Source: Herbidospora galbida (GTDB taxonomy: Bacteria; Actinomycetota; Actinomycetes; Streptosporangiales; Streptosporangiaceae). From it: DNA of 64,000 nt. The DNA lies in the NCBI RefSeq assembly GCF_005233835.1, contig NZ_SZQA01000007.1, forward strand, positions 1 through 64,000, read 5' to 3'. Numbering within the stretch: the first letter of the stretch is position 1; every line of letters begins with the position of its first letter. The notes under the pieces were generated by a model, which was given only the letters and a program-made list of their open reading frames with translations, searched no databases and was not told where the DNA came from. Shown in pieces: positions 28,448-37,900 of the stretch. Made by a program: the position numbers and the translations under genes.

Positions 28448-28533
28448 CGAAAAGACGGTGCTTTTCGCGTCCTCGCGAATTGATAATTCGGGTTGAATTG
28501 ACTGGGGAAATCGAGTTACCGCTACAGTAGCGG
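28448..28533. promoter_or_regulatory. Cluster of three perfect inverted repeats upstream of the ABC-PKS operon
   Basis: This AT-richer stretch lies between the ABC operon and the rightward gene at 28.7 kb. It contains CGAAAAG-N6-CTTTTCG (28448-28467), CGAATT-GAT-AATTCG (28476-28490) and CCGCTAC-A-GTAGCGG (28519-28533), all with perfect arms. The first would form a hairpin in the 5' leader of the leftward transcript. The other two look like operator sites. A rightward TTGACT (28498-28503) and TACAGT (28523-28528), 19 bp apart, could be a promoter with the third palindrome over its -10. No regulator can be assigned. Confidence 0.6.
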
Positions 28534-28726
28534 CGGGCGGCCCGGCCGCCATTGGCAGGAAGTGGCCGGAGACAACAGGCCAACGGCGGGCGGCAGGGGT
28601 CACCCCTACTGGTCGGCGCCATGAAAGACAGGGGTTGCGCCCGGCCCGGTCGGCCTGCGAATACGGCCATTCCTGTCTGACATAAATGAGCTGTTCATAT
28701 TGACCGATTGCTGTCAGAATCTCCGG
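28534..28726. other. Intergenic region before the GT39-like gene
   Basis: It holds a further 13-bp palindrome, AGGGGT-C-ACCCCT (28595-28607), and otherwise no supported gene or RNA. A 19-codon open frame at 28621-28680 has no ribosome site and I do not call it. Confidence 0.5.
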
Positions 28727-30235
28727 GTGGCCATCGAACGCTCTGACACGAAGTCGCCGGAGGAAGGCGGCAGTCGCCTCAGGGGTCTGCCATCCCTCGC
28801 GGCGGGTCCGATCGCCGCGGTCGCGGCGTCGCTAGTGGTCCTGCTGACCGCCCTGTCCGGCCGGTACGGATTCCATCGCGACGAGCTCTACTTCATGGTC
28901 GCCGGCGATCATCCCGACTGGGGCTACGTCGACCAGCCACCGCTGACCCCCCTGCTCGCCCGAGCGAGCACCGCCCTGCTCGGCGACAGCCCGGCCGCGC
29001 TCCGCGTCGTCGCGACGATCCTCTGCGTGGCCTCGGTCGTGACCGTCGCCCTGATCGCCCGCGAACTCGGCGGCGACCGCCGGGTGCAGTCGGTCGCCGC
29101 CTGCTGCGCGGCCGCCTCCGCGATCGTCCTGGGCCTGGGCCACCTGCTCGCCACCGCGACCTTCGACATGCTCGCCTGGCTGGTGATCAGCCTGCTGGTG
29201 CTGCGCCTGCTCCGCACCGGCGACGGCCGCTGGTTCGTGGCGATCGGCGTCGCGGTCGGCGTCGGCATGGAGAACAAGCAGCTGCTGGGGCTGCTGGTGG
29301 TGACCCTGTTCGCGGCGCTCCTGCTGGTCGGGCCGAGAGACGTGCTGCGCACCCGCTGGCTGCCGATCGGCGCGCTCATCGCCGCGGTCATCGCCGCGCC
29401 CAACCTGATCTGGAGCGCCGCGCACGGCTGGCCGCAGTTCGCGGTCGCGGCCGGGATCAGCGAAGACGGCGCGGACGACCGCGCGATGCTCTTCCCGCTG
29501 CTGATCGTGCAGCTCTCCCCGCTGTTCTTCCCGATCTGGGTGGCCGGCCTCATCCGCCTGTGGCGGGACCCGTCGGTCCGCTGGGCCCGGCTGATCCCCG
29601 TGGCCACCGTGCTGCTGTTCACCGTCGTGCAGCTCGCGGGCGGCAAGTCGTACTACGTCCTGCCTCTGCTGATGGTCTCGATGGCGGCCGGTGTGGCGCC
29701 CGTCGTCGGCCGGGTCCGGCGGCGCGTCCTCGTCGCGGGCATCGCGGTCGCGGCCGCCGTCAACGTCGTCATCGGGCTCCCGGTCCTGCCGCCCGCCGCC
29801 GCGGGGTTGCCGAACGCGTTGAACGCCGAGGTGGGGGAGCAGATCGGCTGGCCGGAGTTCGTCGCGTCGGTCGCCGACGCGTGGAACCAGATCCCCGAAG
29901 CCGACCGCCCCCGCGCCGTCATCCTCGCCCAGAACTACGGCGAAGCCGCCGCGATCGCGCGGTACGGCCCCGACCACGGCCTCCCCGCCGCCTATTCGGG
30001 ACACATGAGTTACGCCGACTGGGGCCCGCCCCCGGACGGCGCCGACGGCCCCGTCCTCCTGGTCCACGCCGCCGAGAACCGCCGCATCCCCGCGCGGTTC
30101 ACCGACTGCCGCCTCGTCGGCCCGGTCGACATCGGCCACGACATCGACAATCAGGTCAGCGAGAACGTCATCCGGATCTGCGGCCCCGCTCCCGTCGCCT
30201 GGTCCGCCCTCTGGCCGAGCCTGCGGCACACCTGA
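28727..30235 (+). CDS. Membrane glycosyltransferase, GT39/PMT-like family
   Basis: About 502 residues with many hydrophobic segments. The N-terminal loop FHRDELYFMVAGDHPDWGY, with acidic DE residues after the first membrane helix, is typical of ArnT/PMT-like GT-C glycosyltransferases that use polyprenyl-phosphate sugars. A soluble C-terminal part follows the last helix (QNYGEAAAIARYG). The start is uncertain: GTG 28727 fits the first helix, and a TTG at 28700 is also in frame. It is divergent from the polyketide exporter and its stop overlaps a possible start of the next gene. A cell-wall or surface-glycan role is plausible; acceptor and donor are unknown. Confidence 0.85.
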   Translation: MAIERSDTKSPEEGGSRLRGLPSLAAGPIAAVAASLVVLLTALSGRYGFHRDELYFMVAGDHPDWGYVDQPPLTPLLARASTALLGDSPAALRVVATILCVASVVTVALIARELGGDRRVQSVAACCAAASAIVLGLGHLLATATFDMLAWLVISLLVLRLLRTGDGRWFVAIGVAVGVGMENKQLLGLLVVTLFAALLLVGPRDVLRTRWLPIGALIAAVIAAPNLIWSAAHGWPQFAVAAGISEDGADDRAMLFPLLIVQLSPLFFPIWVAGLIRLWRDPSVRWARLIPVATVLLFTVVQLAGGKSYYVLPLLMVSMAAGVAPVVGRVRRRVLVAGIAVAAAVNVVIGLPVLPPAAAGLPNALNAEVGEQIGWPEFVASVADAWNQIPEADRPRAVILAQNYGEAAAIARYGPDHGLPAAYSGHMSYADWGPPPDGADGPVLLVHAAENRRIPARFTDCRLVGPVDIGHDIDNQVSENVIRICGPAPVAWSALWPSLRHT

Positions 30236-30315
30236 TGCCGACACCGAATCAGCGGGGAGAAGATGTCACCGGGAGGGCGGCCTATGGCGGCGCTTCACCA
30301 CTTAACCTGGCTAGC

Positions 30316-31005
30316 ATGCGCGTAGGTTGCCTGATCGGGTCGGGGCGCGACTGCGACATCTACGAGGCCGGAGCGGGCAAGGTCATCCGGCGCGCCAAAG
30401 ACGGCCGGAGCCTCGAACGCGAGGCGTCCGTCATGCGCCACGCCAGCCGTGGCGGCTTCCCCGCACCGCAGGTCTACGACGCCGACGGCCCCGACATCCT
30501 GATGGAGCGCCTCGACGGCCCGAGCCTCTACCAGGACGCCGCCGCCCACCCGCGCCGGGTCTCCGACCACGGCAGACTCCTCGCCGACCTGCTCAAGAAG
30601 CTGTCGGCCGTACGCGCCCCCGGCTGGCTCCCCGCGGTCTGCGTCGGCAGCCACCTCCTCCATCTCGACCTGCACCCGCACAACGTCCTGCTCACCGGCG
30701 ACGGCCCCCGCGTCATCGACTGGGCGACCGCCCGCCGGGGCGCCTCCGCCGCCGACGTCGCCGCCACCTGGCTGGCCCTCGCGTCGGGCCACGTGGACCC
30801 CGCGCTGCGCCGCAGCCGGGACCTCATGCTGGCGGCCTTCCTCGACCGCGTCGACCGCGAGGCGGCCCGGCCCCACCTGACCGTTATGGCGGACCGCCGC
30901 CGTACCGACCGCAACGCCGACAACGCGGAGACGGCCGCCATCGACCGCCTCCTCGCCAGCGAACACATCACCCTCGAGGAGGCAGTCCATGGCAGATCGA
31001 CGTGA
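30316..31005 (+). CDS. Phosphotransferase / protein-kinase-like protein
   Basis: About 229 residues with a compact kinase-like fold: a glycine-rich loop (CLIGSGRDCDIYEAG), a Lys after it (GKVIRRAK), the catalytic-loop motif HLDLHPHNVLL and the metal motif VIDWATA. This is the aminoglycoside-phosphotransferase/choline-kinase-like type. ATG 30316 places the start right before the glycine loop. An earlier ATG at 30235 overlaps the previous stop and would add 27 residues. Its 3' end overlaps the next gene by 17 bp. The substrate cannot be read from the sequence. Confidence 0.8.
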   Translation: MRVGCLIGSGRDCDIYEAGAGKVIRRAKDGRSLEREASVMRHASRGGFPAPQVYDADGPDILMERLDGPSLYQDAAAHPRRVSDHGRLLADLLKKLSAVRAPGWLPAVCVGSHLLHLDLHPHNVLLTGDGPRVIDWATARRGASAADVAATWLALASGHVDPALRRSRDLMLAAFLDRVDREAARPHLTVMADRRRTDRNADNAETAAIDRLLASEHITLEEAVHGRST

Positions 31006-31432
31006 CGTCCGGGTTTCTGACAATGATCGCGAGGCCGCCGTCGCCCGTTTGCTGGCCGCCGTTGACGAGGGCCGCCTCAGCCTCGACGAGTACAACGACC
31101 GCATGAGCCGTGCCTACACGTCGGTCACCTTCGCCGACCTGGACAACCTCCTGCTCGACCTCCCCAGCGCCCAGACCGCGTCCCCCACCGTGACCGCCAC
31201 CCAGACCAAGGCCCCGGCCGTGACGACGGGCGCGTTACCCCGCTGGCTCAAGGTCGTCTGGATCGCCTGGGCCGCCAAGGTCGCCCTCAACCTGGTCATC
31301 TGGGTCCTGCTCAGCATCACCGAGGGCGAACTCCTCTACTTCTGGCCGATGTGGGTCATCATCCCGCCGGCCCTGATCCTGCTCGCCGTCAGCTACGCCG
31401 TCACCGCTTCCCGGAAGGGCGTGCGTTCCTGA
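30989..31432 (+). CDS. DUF1707 domain membrane protein
   Basis: 147 residues. The N-terminus (RVSDNDREAAVARLLAAVDEGRLSLDEYNDRM) is the DUF1707 signature common in actinobacteria, and two hydrophobic helices fill the C-terminal half (KVALNLVIWVLLS, IIPPALILLAVSYAV). A GAGGAGG ribosome site precedes ATG 30989 inside the upstream kinase-like gene. The function of the family is not known. Confidence 0.88.
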   Translation: MADRRDVRVSDNDREAAVARLLAAVDEGRLSLDEYNDRMSRAYTSVTFADLDNLLLDLPSAQTASPTVTATQTKAPAVTTGALPRWLKVVWIAWAAKVALNLVIWVLLSITEGELLYFWPMWVIIPPALILLAVSYAVTASRKGVRS

Positions 31433-31437
31433 AGGGA

Positions 31438-31467
31438 GACCCCAGCTCACGGCAGTGCGCTGGGGTC
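31438..31467 (+). terminator. Hairpin terminator candidate after the DUF1707 gene
   Basis: GACCCCAGC and GCTGGGGTC are perfect 9-bp arms separated by 12 bases, starting 5 bp after the stop. There is no T-run, which is common for actinomycete hairpin terminators. Confidence 0.6.
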
Positions 31468-31746
31468 CATTCCGAGCCCGTCGGCGCACGACCCACCCGC
31501 GGGCGAGGTCCCTGACGCCGTACCGAAGCGCCGATCGTCCAGTAGATCCAGGTCAGCGTGATCGAGCTGCGGGACCGCCCATCCGTTGGCGTGCGCGTGC
31601 GCGATGAACTCCGGGTCGAGCCCCGAGGGCGAGGGCCAGCGGGCCCTCTCTACGTGGGCCAGGACGTGCGCGACGTCGCACACGTCGAAGACCAGCAGCC
31701 GGCCCGGGTGGGTCCGACGGAGCGGACGCCGGTGGACGTCCGCAGA
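31447..31746 (-). other. Uncertain open frame directly after the DprE2-like gene
   Basis: The frame immediately after the DprE2-like stop stays open for 98 codons in the same frame. Its translation (HPGRLLVFDVCDVAHVLAHV, then LDPEFIAHAHANGWAVPQLD) looks protein-like but I recognise no family. A GTG at 31683 could start a 78-residue protein without a clear ribosome site. It could be a small gene, a remnant or chance. The terminator-like hairpin at 31438-31467 overlaps its end. Confidence 0.3.
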
Positions 31747-32499
31747 TCAGAAGGGGAGCCGCCGCAGGACCCGGCGCGGCAGGGCGCGGATCACCGCGGC
31801 CAGGACGCGGGCGGAGCCGGGGGTCCAGGCCACCGCGCGACCTCGCCAGACGGCCTCGGTGATCGCGGCGGCGGCCCGCTCGGGGGTTCCGGCCAGCGGC
31901 GGGGCCGAAAGATGGGCGGTCATCCGGCTTCGGACGAACCCGGCCCGCACCACGACCACCCGCACCCCCGTACCGATGAGGGAGTCGGCCAGGCCGTCGT
32001 AGAACGCACTCATCCCGGCCTTGGCGGAGCCGTACACGAAGTTGGCCGGGCGCGGGCGTTCGCCTGCCACGGACGAGAGCGCGATGATCACGCCGTGACC
32101 CTGCGCGGTCATCGCCTGGGCCAGGACCACGCCCACGCTCACGGCTCCGGTGTAGTTGACCGAGGCCGTCCGGACGGCGGTGGCCTGGTCGGCCATCGCC
32201 GCCCGCTGGTCGGGCAGCAGGCCGAAGGCCACGATCGCCAGGTCGATGTCACCCTGGGCGAAGCACGGCGCGAGCGCCGCCGCGTGCGTCTGCGGCTCGG
32301 CCGCGTCGAACTCGACCGTTTCGACGACCGCGCCGCGGCTGGACAACTGTGCGACCGCTTCCTTCAGCCGGGGGGAGTCGCGTGCCGCCAGCACGACGCG
32401 GAGCGGACGCCCGTCGAGATACCGGGCGACGACCGCGAGGCCGATGTCGGAGGTCCCTCCGAGGAGCAGTACTGACTGGGGGCGGCCCAGCGCGTCCAT
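31747..32499 (-). CDS. dprE2: DprE2-like decaprenylphosphoryl-2-keto-erythro-pentose reductase (SDR)
   Basis: 250-residue short-chain dehydrogenase with LLGGTSDIG at the N-terminus and catalytic Ser/Tyr/Lys in LSSVAGERPRPANFVYGSAKAG. The end (GFVRSRMTAHL, then VLRRLPF) closely follows mycobacterial DprE2. With DprE1 it epimerises decaprenylphosphoryl ribose to decaprenylphosphoryl arabinose (DPA). Its start overlaps the DprE1-like stop by one base (TGATG). Family assignment is from recognised motifs; the epimerase pair and UbiA order support it strongly. Confidence 0.88.
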   Translation of the reverse strand: MDALGRPQSVLLLGGTSDIGLAVVARYLDGRPLRVVLAARDSPRLKEAVAQLSSRGAVVETVEFDAAEPQTHAAALAPCFAQGDIDLAIVAFGLLPDQRAAMADQATAVRTASVNYTGAVSVGVVLAQAMTAQGHGVIIALSSVAGERPRPANFVYGSAKAGMSAFYDGLADSLIGTGVRVVVVRAGFVRSRMTAHLSAPPLAGTPERAAAAITEAVWRGRAVAWTPGSARVLAAVIRALPRRVLRRLPF

Positions 32500-33836
32500 C
32501 ACAGCGACAGTCTCCTGGCCAGGTCGGATCTGAACACACCCTGCGGGTCCAGCGTGCGGCGGATCTCGCGGAACTCGGGGAGCCTCGGATACATCCGGGC
32601 CATGTGCCGGGCACTCAGGGAGGAGTCCTTGGCGAGGTAGACCCGGCCTCCCGCGCGGGCGACGAGGTCGTCCAGACGGCCGAGCAGCGGGGCCAGCGAG
32701 GGGGCTGCGGGCATGTCGGCGGCGAGGGTCCATCCGTCCATGGGGAACGACAACAGCCCCGCGTCACCCGGGCCCAGTCTCTTGAGCACGGCCAGCGGCA
32801 CGCCCCCGGGTCCCGCTGCGAGCACCCTGAGCGCGGCCCCAAGCACGTCCAGAGCGTCGGGCGGCACGACGAACTGGTGCTGGACGAACCCGTGACGCCC
32901 GTAGACGCGGTTCCAGGCGACGATCCGGTCCAGCGGGAAGAGGAAGGCCGCCAGCGGCAGGACCCTGGTCGTGACCGGAGGGGCCGCAACGCGTAGGACG
33001 CCGTTCGCCGCGGCCAGCGTCGTCGGCTTCGACAGCAGCGCTCCGGGCAACGGGGGACAGGGCAGCGGGCGGGACGCGACGTATGCGAGCGGCTGGGCCC
33101 GATGCCGGGGCGGAACGTCGGCGGTCGCGGCGGGCCGGGCGTGGCTGAGCACCCCGCGCACCCGAGGTCCGGACAGGTCGATCCGGGCGACGACGTGCTC
33201 GTCCGGCCCTTGGGCGGTGTCCAGGCCGGTGAGCAGGGCGTCCAGCCCGGTGATCCGGCGCTGGACGACCGTGGCCCACGCGGTGCGCAGGCGGACGAGT
33301 CGCAGCGCCGCGCGCAGGACGATGCCGGTCAGGCCCATGCCACCCAGCGTGGCCCAGAAGATCTCCGGTTCGGCCGCAGGGCGGACCTGCCGCACCTGAC
33401 CGTCGGCCGTGAGCAGATCGAACGCGAGCACGTGGCCGCCGAAGGCGCCGCCGTGCCGATGGTTCTTGCCGTGCACGTCGGCCGCGATCGCGCCGCCGAC
33501 CGTGACGTGCGCGCTGCCGGGAACGACGGGCAGGCACCAGCCGCGGGGCACCACGGCGCGGAGCAGCGCGTCCACGGTCACGCCCGCCTCCGCGTGTACG
33601 ACGCCGCCGACCTCGTCGAGATGCAGAATCCGGTTCCGGTGGGTCATGTCCGCGACGACTCCGCCGCTGTTCTGCGCGGCGTCACCGTAAGCCCGTCCGG
33701 CACCCCGGGCGAGCACGCCGCGGGGCCCGGCCTCGCGGACGGCGGCGGCGAGCGTCGTGTCGTCCGCGCCCGTCAGGACCCGCGCGTTGGTGGGGGCCAC
33801 CCTGCCCCATCCGGTGAGCGGTCTCGCCGTGGTCAT
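32499..33836 (-). CDS. dprE1: DprE1-like FAD-dependent decaprenylphosphoryl-ribose 2'-oxidase
   Basis: 445-residue FAD oxidoreductase. FAD-binding segments GAGRAYGDAAQNSGG and GGAIAADVHGKNHRHGG, and the C-terminal block QHQFVVPPDAL, LSFPMDGWTLAADMP and LAKDSSLSARHM, match DprE1. The enzyme oxidises decaprenylphosphoryl ribose at C2' in DPA formation. At the position of the benzothiazinone-reactive cysteine (Cys387 of the M. tuberculosis enzyme) this protein has Ala372. ATG 33836 overlaps the upstream UbiA stop by 4 bp. Confidence 0.92.
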   Translation of the reverse strand: MTTARPLTGWGRVAPTNARVLTGADDTTLAAAVREAGPRGVLARGAGRAYGDAAQNSGGVVADMTHRNRILHLDEVGGVVHAEAGVTVDALLRAVVPRGWCLPVVPGSAHVTVGGAIAADVHGKNHRHGGAFGGHVLAFDLLTADGQVRQVRPAAEPEIFWATLGGMGLTGIVLRAALRLVRLRTAWATVVQRRITGLDALLTGLDTAQGPDEHVVARIDLSGPRVRGVLSHARPAATADVPPRHRAQPLAYVASRPLPCPPLPGALLSKPTTLAAANGVLRVAAPPVTTRVLPLAAFLFPLDRIVAWNRVYGRHGFVQHQFVVPPDALDVLGAALRVLAAGPGGVPLAVLKRLGPGDAGLLSFPMDGWTLAADMPAAPSLAPLLGRLDDLVARAGGRVYLAKDSSLSARHMARMYPRLPEFREIRRTLDPQGVFRSDLARRLSL

Positions 33837-34717
33837 GCGAGCGTTCTGATCGCGAACAGGCAGAACCAGACGACGCCCAGCAGTTGCAGGACACGATCTC
33901 CACGCAGGACGTGCCCAGGATTGCTCCCCCGAGCCTGCTTCACGGCTATCGCGTACCGCACGAGGACGAGCGTATAGGGAATAAGGGACAGGGCGAGGAA
34001 CACTTTGCCGTCCCGGTCATAGGACGCGGCAGCGCCGAGCGCGTACGACGCGACAGACGCGACGGCCGTAGCCAGCAGGATCCCGCGAAGTTGTGGTGCC
34101 CGGTACCGGGCCAGCGTCGGGCGAATCCGGGCCCGGAGTTCTCCGAAGACGACGGCCTCGCTGTAGCGTTTTCCCGCCACCACGAACAACGCCCCGGTGA
34201 ACACGGCGACCAGCAGCCAGAAGGGGGCCGGTGTGCCCACGGCCTGGGCCCCGGCGATGACCCGCAGCGGGAATCCCGACGCGACGGCCACCAGATCCAC
34301 GCCGAGGACGTCACGCAGCACCATGCAGTACGCGAGAGAAATCGCGATGTAGAGCGCGATCACCGGTCCGGCGCCTGCGGCGAACCCGAGGCCGAGAGCG
34401 CCCGTCAGCAGGCAACCGCCGGCGACGAGGGCCGATGCCGGAGACAAGGTTCCGGCCGCGACCGGGCGGAACCGTTTGTTGTCGTGCTGCCGGTCCTGCT
34501 CGGCGTCCCGCACGTCATTGACGAAGTAGACGCCCGACGCGGCAAGGCAGAACGCGGCGAAGGCGAGGCCGAGCGCCAGCGCCGCCCGCGGCTCGAACAC
34601 GGCTCCGCCGAAGAGGCCGGGGACCATGACGAGGACATTCTTCACCCACTGTCGGGGCCGGGCTGTTCGAATCACATGGGAGATGGTCCCGTAACGCCCG
34701 GCCATAGTGGCCCCCAT
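33833..34717 (-). CDS. Decaprenyl-phosphate phosphoribosyltransferase (UbiA family)
   Basis: 294-residue membrane protein with about eight helices and the prenyltransferase motif NDVRDAEQDRQHDNKRFRP, typical of DPPR synthase (Rv3806c type). A second conserved stretch is GFPLRVIAGAQAVG. It attaches phosphoribose from PRPP to decaprenyl phosphate, the entry to DPA. It is the first gene of a UbiA-DprE1-DprE2 operon with overlapping starts. ATG 34717 is the longest start; ATG 34705, 5 bp after GGGGG, may be the real one. Confidence 0.9.
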   Translation of the reverse strand: MGATMAGRYGTISHVIRTARPRQWVKNVLVMVPGLFGGAVFEPRAALALGLAFAAFCLAASGVYFVNDVRDAEQDRQHDNKRFRPVAAGTLSPASALVAGGCLLTGALGLGFAAGAGPVIALYIAISLAYCMVLRDVLGVDLVAVASGFPLRVIAGAQAVGTPAPFWLLVAVFTGALFVVAGKRYSEAVVFGELRARIRPTLARYRAPQLRGILLATAVASVASYALGAAASYDRDGKVFLALSLIPYTLVLVRYAIAVKQARGSNPGHVLRGDRVLQLLGVVWFCLFAIRTLA

Positions 34718-34977
34718 TTAGGCCATGCCGAAATAGCACCCATCGGCGGACATGTTTGGCGGAAACCCCGTGATGCCCAAGCTTAGGTTTCGTGCTCCAG
34801 CGCGCCAATGTCCAGAAGCGGACATCTTCGCCGTGAGGTCATCGGCCGGCCGACGTGCGGCACTCTCCGGCTTCCAGGCCGGCGTTATTTTGCGACTCGC
34901 CCTGTTTCCTCCGTTTTCGACTTCATCATGCGTGACGAAGAGAAGTTCCGCTGTCTGGAACGTGCATCTACGCTTCG
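34718..34977. other. Divergent intergenic region between the DPA operon and the TIR-STAND gene
   Basis: It contains two copies of GCGGACAT (34746-34753 and 34818-34825). The second forms one arm of ATGTCC-N6-GGACAT (34808-34825), a possible operator. A weak rightward promoter, TTCCGC then 17 bp then TACGCT, would end just before ATG 34978 and suggest a leaderless mRNA. No gene or RNA is seen. Confidence 0.4.
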
Positions 34978-37900
34978 ATGATGAGCAGCGCGCCACCCGA
35001 TCGCCCGCATGTCTTCGTCTCCTACGCCCGTGAGGACAGGGAGCTGTGCCGCCGCCTCGTGCTGATGCTGGGCCTGGTGCTGGGGGAACGCGGCTACCGC
35101 GTCTGGTGGGACCAGACCATGGTCGCCGGACAGTGGAGCGACGAGCTGGACGCCGCGCTGGACAACGCCGTCGCGAGCCTGTTGCTGGTCAGCGAGCACT
35201 CCCTGACCTCGGAGTTCATCATGGAGCGAGAGCTGCCCCGGCTGCTGGCGCGCGGCCGGCTCGTGGCGCCGGTCTACGTCTCACCGTGCCCGTGGGGCAG
35301 CGTGCCCGTCATCGCCGGGTTGCAGTTCCTGGGCTCCGCCGAGCAGGCGCTGACGGAGCGGACCGGCGACCTGGCCGCCGTGCTGACCGATCTCGCCCAG
35401 CAGGCGCCGCGTTTCCTCTGCCTGCCCACGCTCGCGCCCGGGTCGTCGGACGGAGCCGCCGTCGCCGCGGGCACGCCCCGCGCCGAGGCGGCCCTTCCGC
35501 CGGATCTGCCGGGCCCGCTGCACGGCGTTCCCGAGCTGCCGATCAACCATTTCGTCCGGCCGGCCGAGCTGGACACCCTCCGCTCCCTCGTGCTTGGCGC
35601 CGGTCGCGCAGACGCCGGAGGCGGCGCCCTGGGTGTGGTGGGCGTGCAGGGCGCGGGCGGAATGGGCAAGACCGTGCTGGCCACCGCCCTCGCCCGGGAT
35701 CCCACGGTCCGGAGGGCCTTCCCCGACGGCGTCTACTGGATCATGCTCGGTGAGCGTCCCGATCCGGTGGCCACCCAGGTCGGGCTGGCCCGCCTGCTGG
35801 GTCTCCAAGGCGGGTTCCGCAACGAGGTCGACGGACGGGCCACGCTGCGCGAGGCGCTCAGCGGGCAGCGGGTGCTGCTGGTCATCGACGACGTCTGGTC
35901 CGCGGCGGCAGCCGAGGCGTTGCTGGTCACCGGGGCGGAGGGGCGGACCGTGCTGACCACCCGGCATCCGCTGGTCCTGGCTCGGTTGCACACCCCCGCC
36001 TTCGCGCTGGAGCGGCTCGGGCTCGAGGAGGCCCGGAAGTTCCTGGCCCAGATGACCTCTCATGCCGGGCCGTTGCCCGCCGAGGCCGACGAGCTGGTCG
36101 AGGCGCTGGGCGGGGTGATCCTGGCGCTGGCTCTGCTCGCCGCCACCATTTCCCACGGTACCTCCTGGGCCGCCGCGCTGGCCGAGGTGCACAGGGCAGG
36201 CGACGTGTACACCGACGAAGGCTTCGCCAACCAGTTCCGGGCCCTGCAGCTGGCCTGGAGCGCGCTGGACGAGCACGAGCGGCGGCGCTACGGCGAGCTG
36301 GTGGTGTTCGGCGAGGACGTGACGGCACCCGAGGCCACCGTCGCCCGGCTGTGGCGGCACACGGCCGGACTCGACGACGCGGCCAGCAGGCAGTTGTGCA
36401 CGGCGTTCGCCAAGCGGAACCTGCTGGTGTTCGACGGTGGCGTACGTCTGCACGATCAGCAGCGGGCCTTCCTGCTGCTGCAGATCCCCGACTCCGCACT
36501 GGCACACCGTCAGCTGCTGACCGCCCACCAGGACGCGCAGGACACGCCGGGACGGTGGAGCAGCCTTGCTGTCGACGAGCCCTATCTGCGCGACCATCTG
36601 GTCGAGCACCTCGTCGCGGCGGGTGACGTGTTCGACCTGCAGGAGGTGGCCACCGATCCGGTCTGGCTGCTGCGCCGGTTCCACCAGGACGGCCCGCACG
36701 CTCCGGAGGCCGACCTCGAACGCGCGCTGGCCGCGCTGCCCACCTTCCGGGCCGGGCAGCAGACTCTCGACCGATTCCGCCGGATCAGTCACGCCATGAG
36801 CGCGGTCTCGACGATCGGCGACCGTGCCCTGACCCTCGCCAACCTCGGCGGCGACCTCGATCCGCAGCACGCCCTCGACGCGCTCTTCCCGCCGGTGCGG
36901 CTCCGCCGGGCGACGGAGGTGCGGCCCGACGCCCTCGATCGGGTCTTCGTCGGCCACCCCGCGCCCTCCGGCGAGTGGCCCCGCTGGGGAGGCGTGTGGT
37001 CGGTGGCCTGGTCACCCGACGGTCGCCGGCTCGCCACCGGAGGCGCTGACGGCACCGTGCGGACGTGGCCGACCGGCGCCTCCGGACCTCCCTCGACGAC
37101 CCTGACCGGCCACGACGCAGGCGTGCGCACCGTGGCCTGGGCGCCCGGCAGTCAGCGACTGGCCTCGGGAGCTGACGACGGGACGGCGCGCGTGTGGTAC
37201 CCCGACGATCCCGGCCGCCCGCCGGTGCCGCTGGTCGGTCACGCGGGCAGCGTGTGGTCGGTGGCCTGGTCACCCGACGGCCGGCGGCTCGCCACCGCCG
37301 ACGGCGACGGCACGCTGCGCGTGTGGGATCCCGACGCGCCGGGGCGGCCGAAGACGGTGCTCACCGGTCACGCCGGCAGCGCCTGGTCGGTGGCGTGGTC
37401 ACCGGACGGGCGCCGGCTGGCCTCGGGGGGCGCCGACCGCACGGTACGGATCTGGGACGTCCCCGGCCCGTCGCAGGACACGCATGCCGCGCCGGTCGTG
37501 CTGGCCGGGCACGACGGCTGGGTGTGGTCGGTGGCGTGGTCACCCGACGGCCGGTGGATCGCATCGGCCGGGGATGGCACCGTCCGCACATGGCCGGTGG
37601 ACGGTGGCGCCCCGCTGGCGCTGACCGGCCACGCCGGCCTGGTGTGGTCGGTGGCCTGGTCGCCCGACGGGCGGCGGCTGGCCTCCGGCGGGGCCGATCG
37701 GACCGTGCGGATCTGGGAGCTCGCCGGTGCCTCCGGCGCGGACGCGGCCGTGCTGACCGGCCACGAGGACTTCGTCTGGTCGGTGGCCTGGTCGCCGGAC
37801 GGCCGGCGGCTGGCCTCCGGCGGACAGGACGAGACCGCGCGGGTGTGGAAGGCCGACGCCGGAACTCGCTCCGTGAGCGCGGCCGATCACAGTTGGCGGG

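Noticed and set aside
28621-28680. A 19-residue open frame starting MKDRGCARPG
   Set aside because: No ribosome site, no known family, and such short frames are expected by chance.
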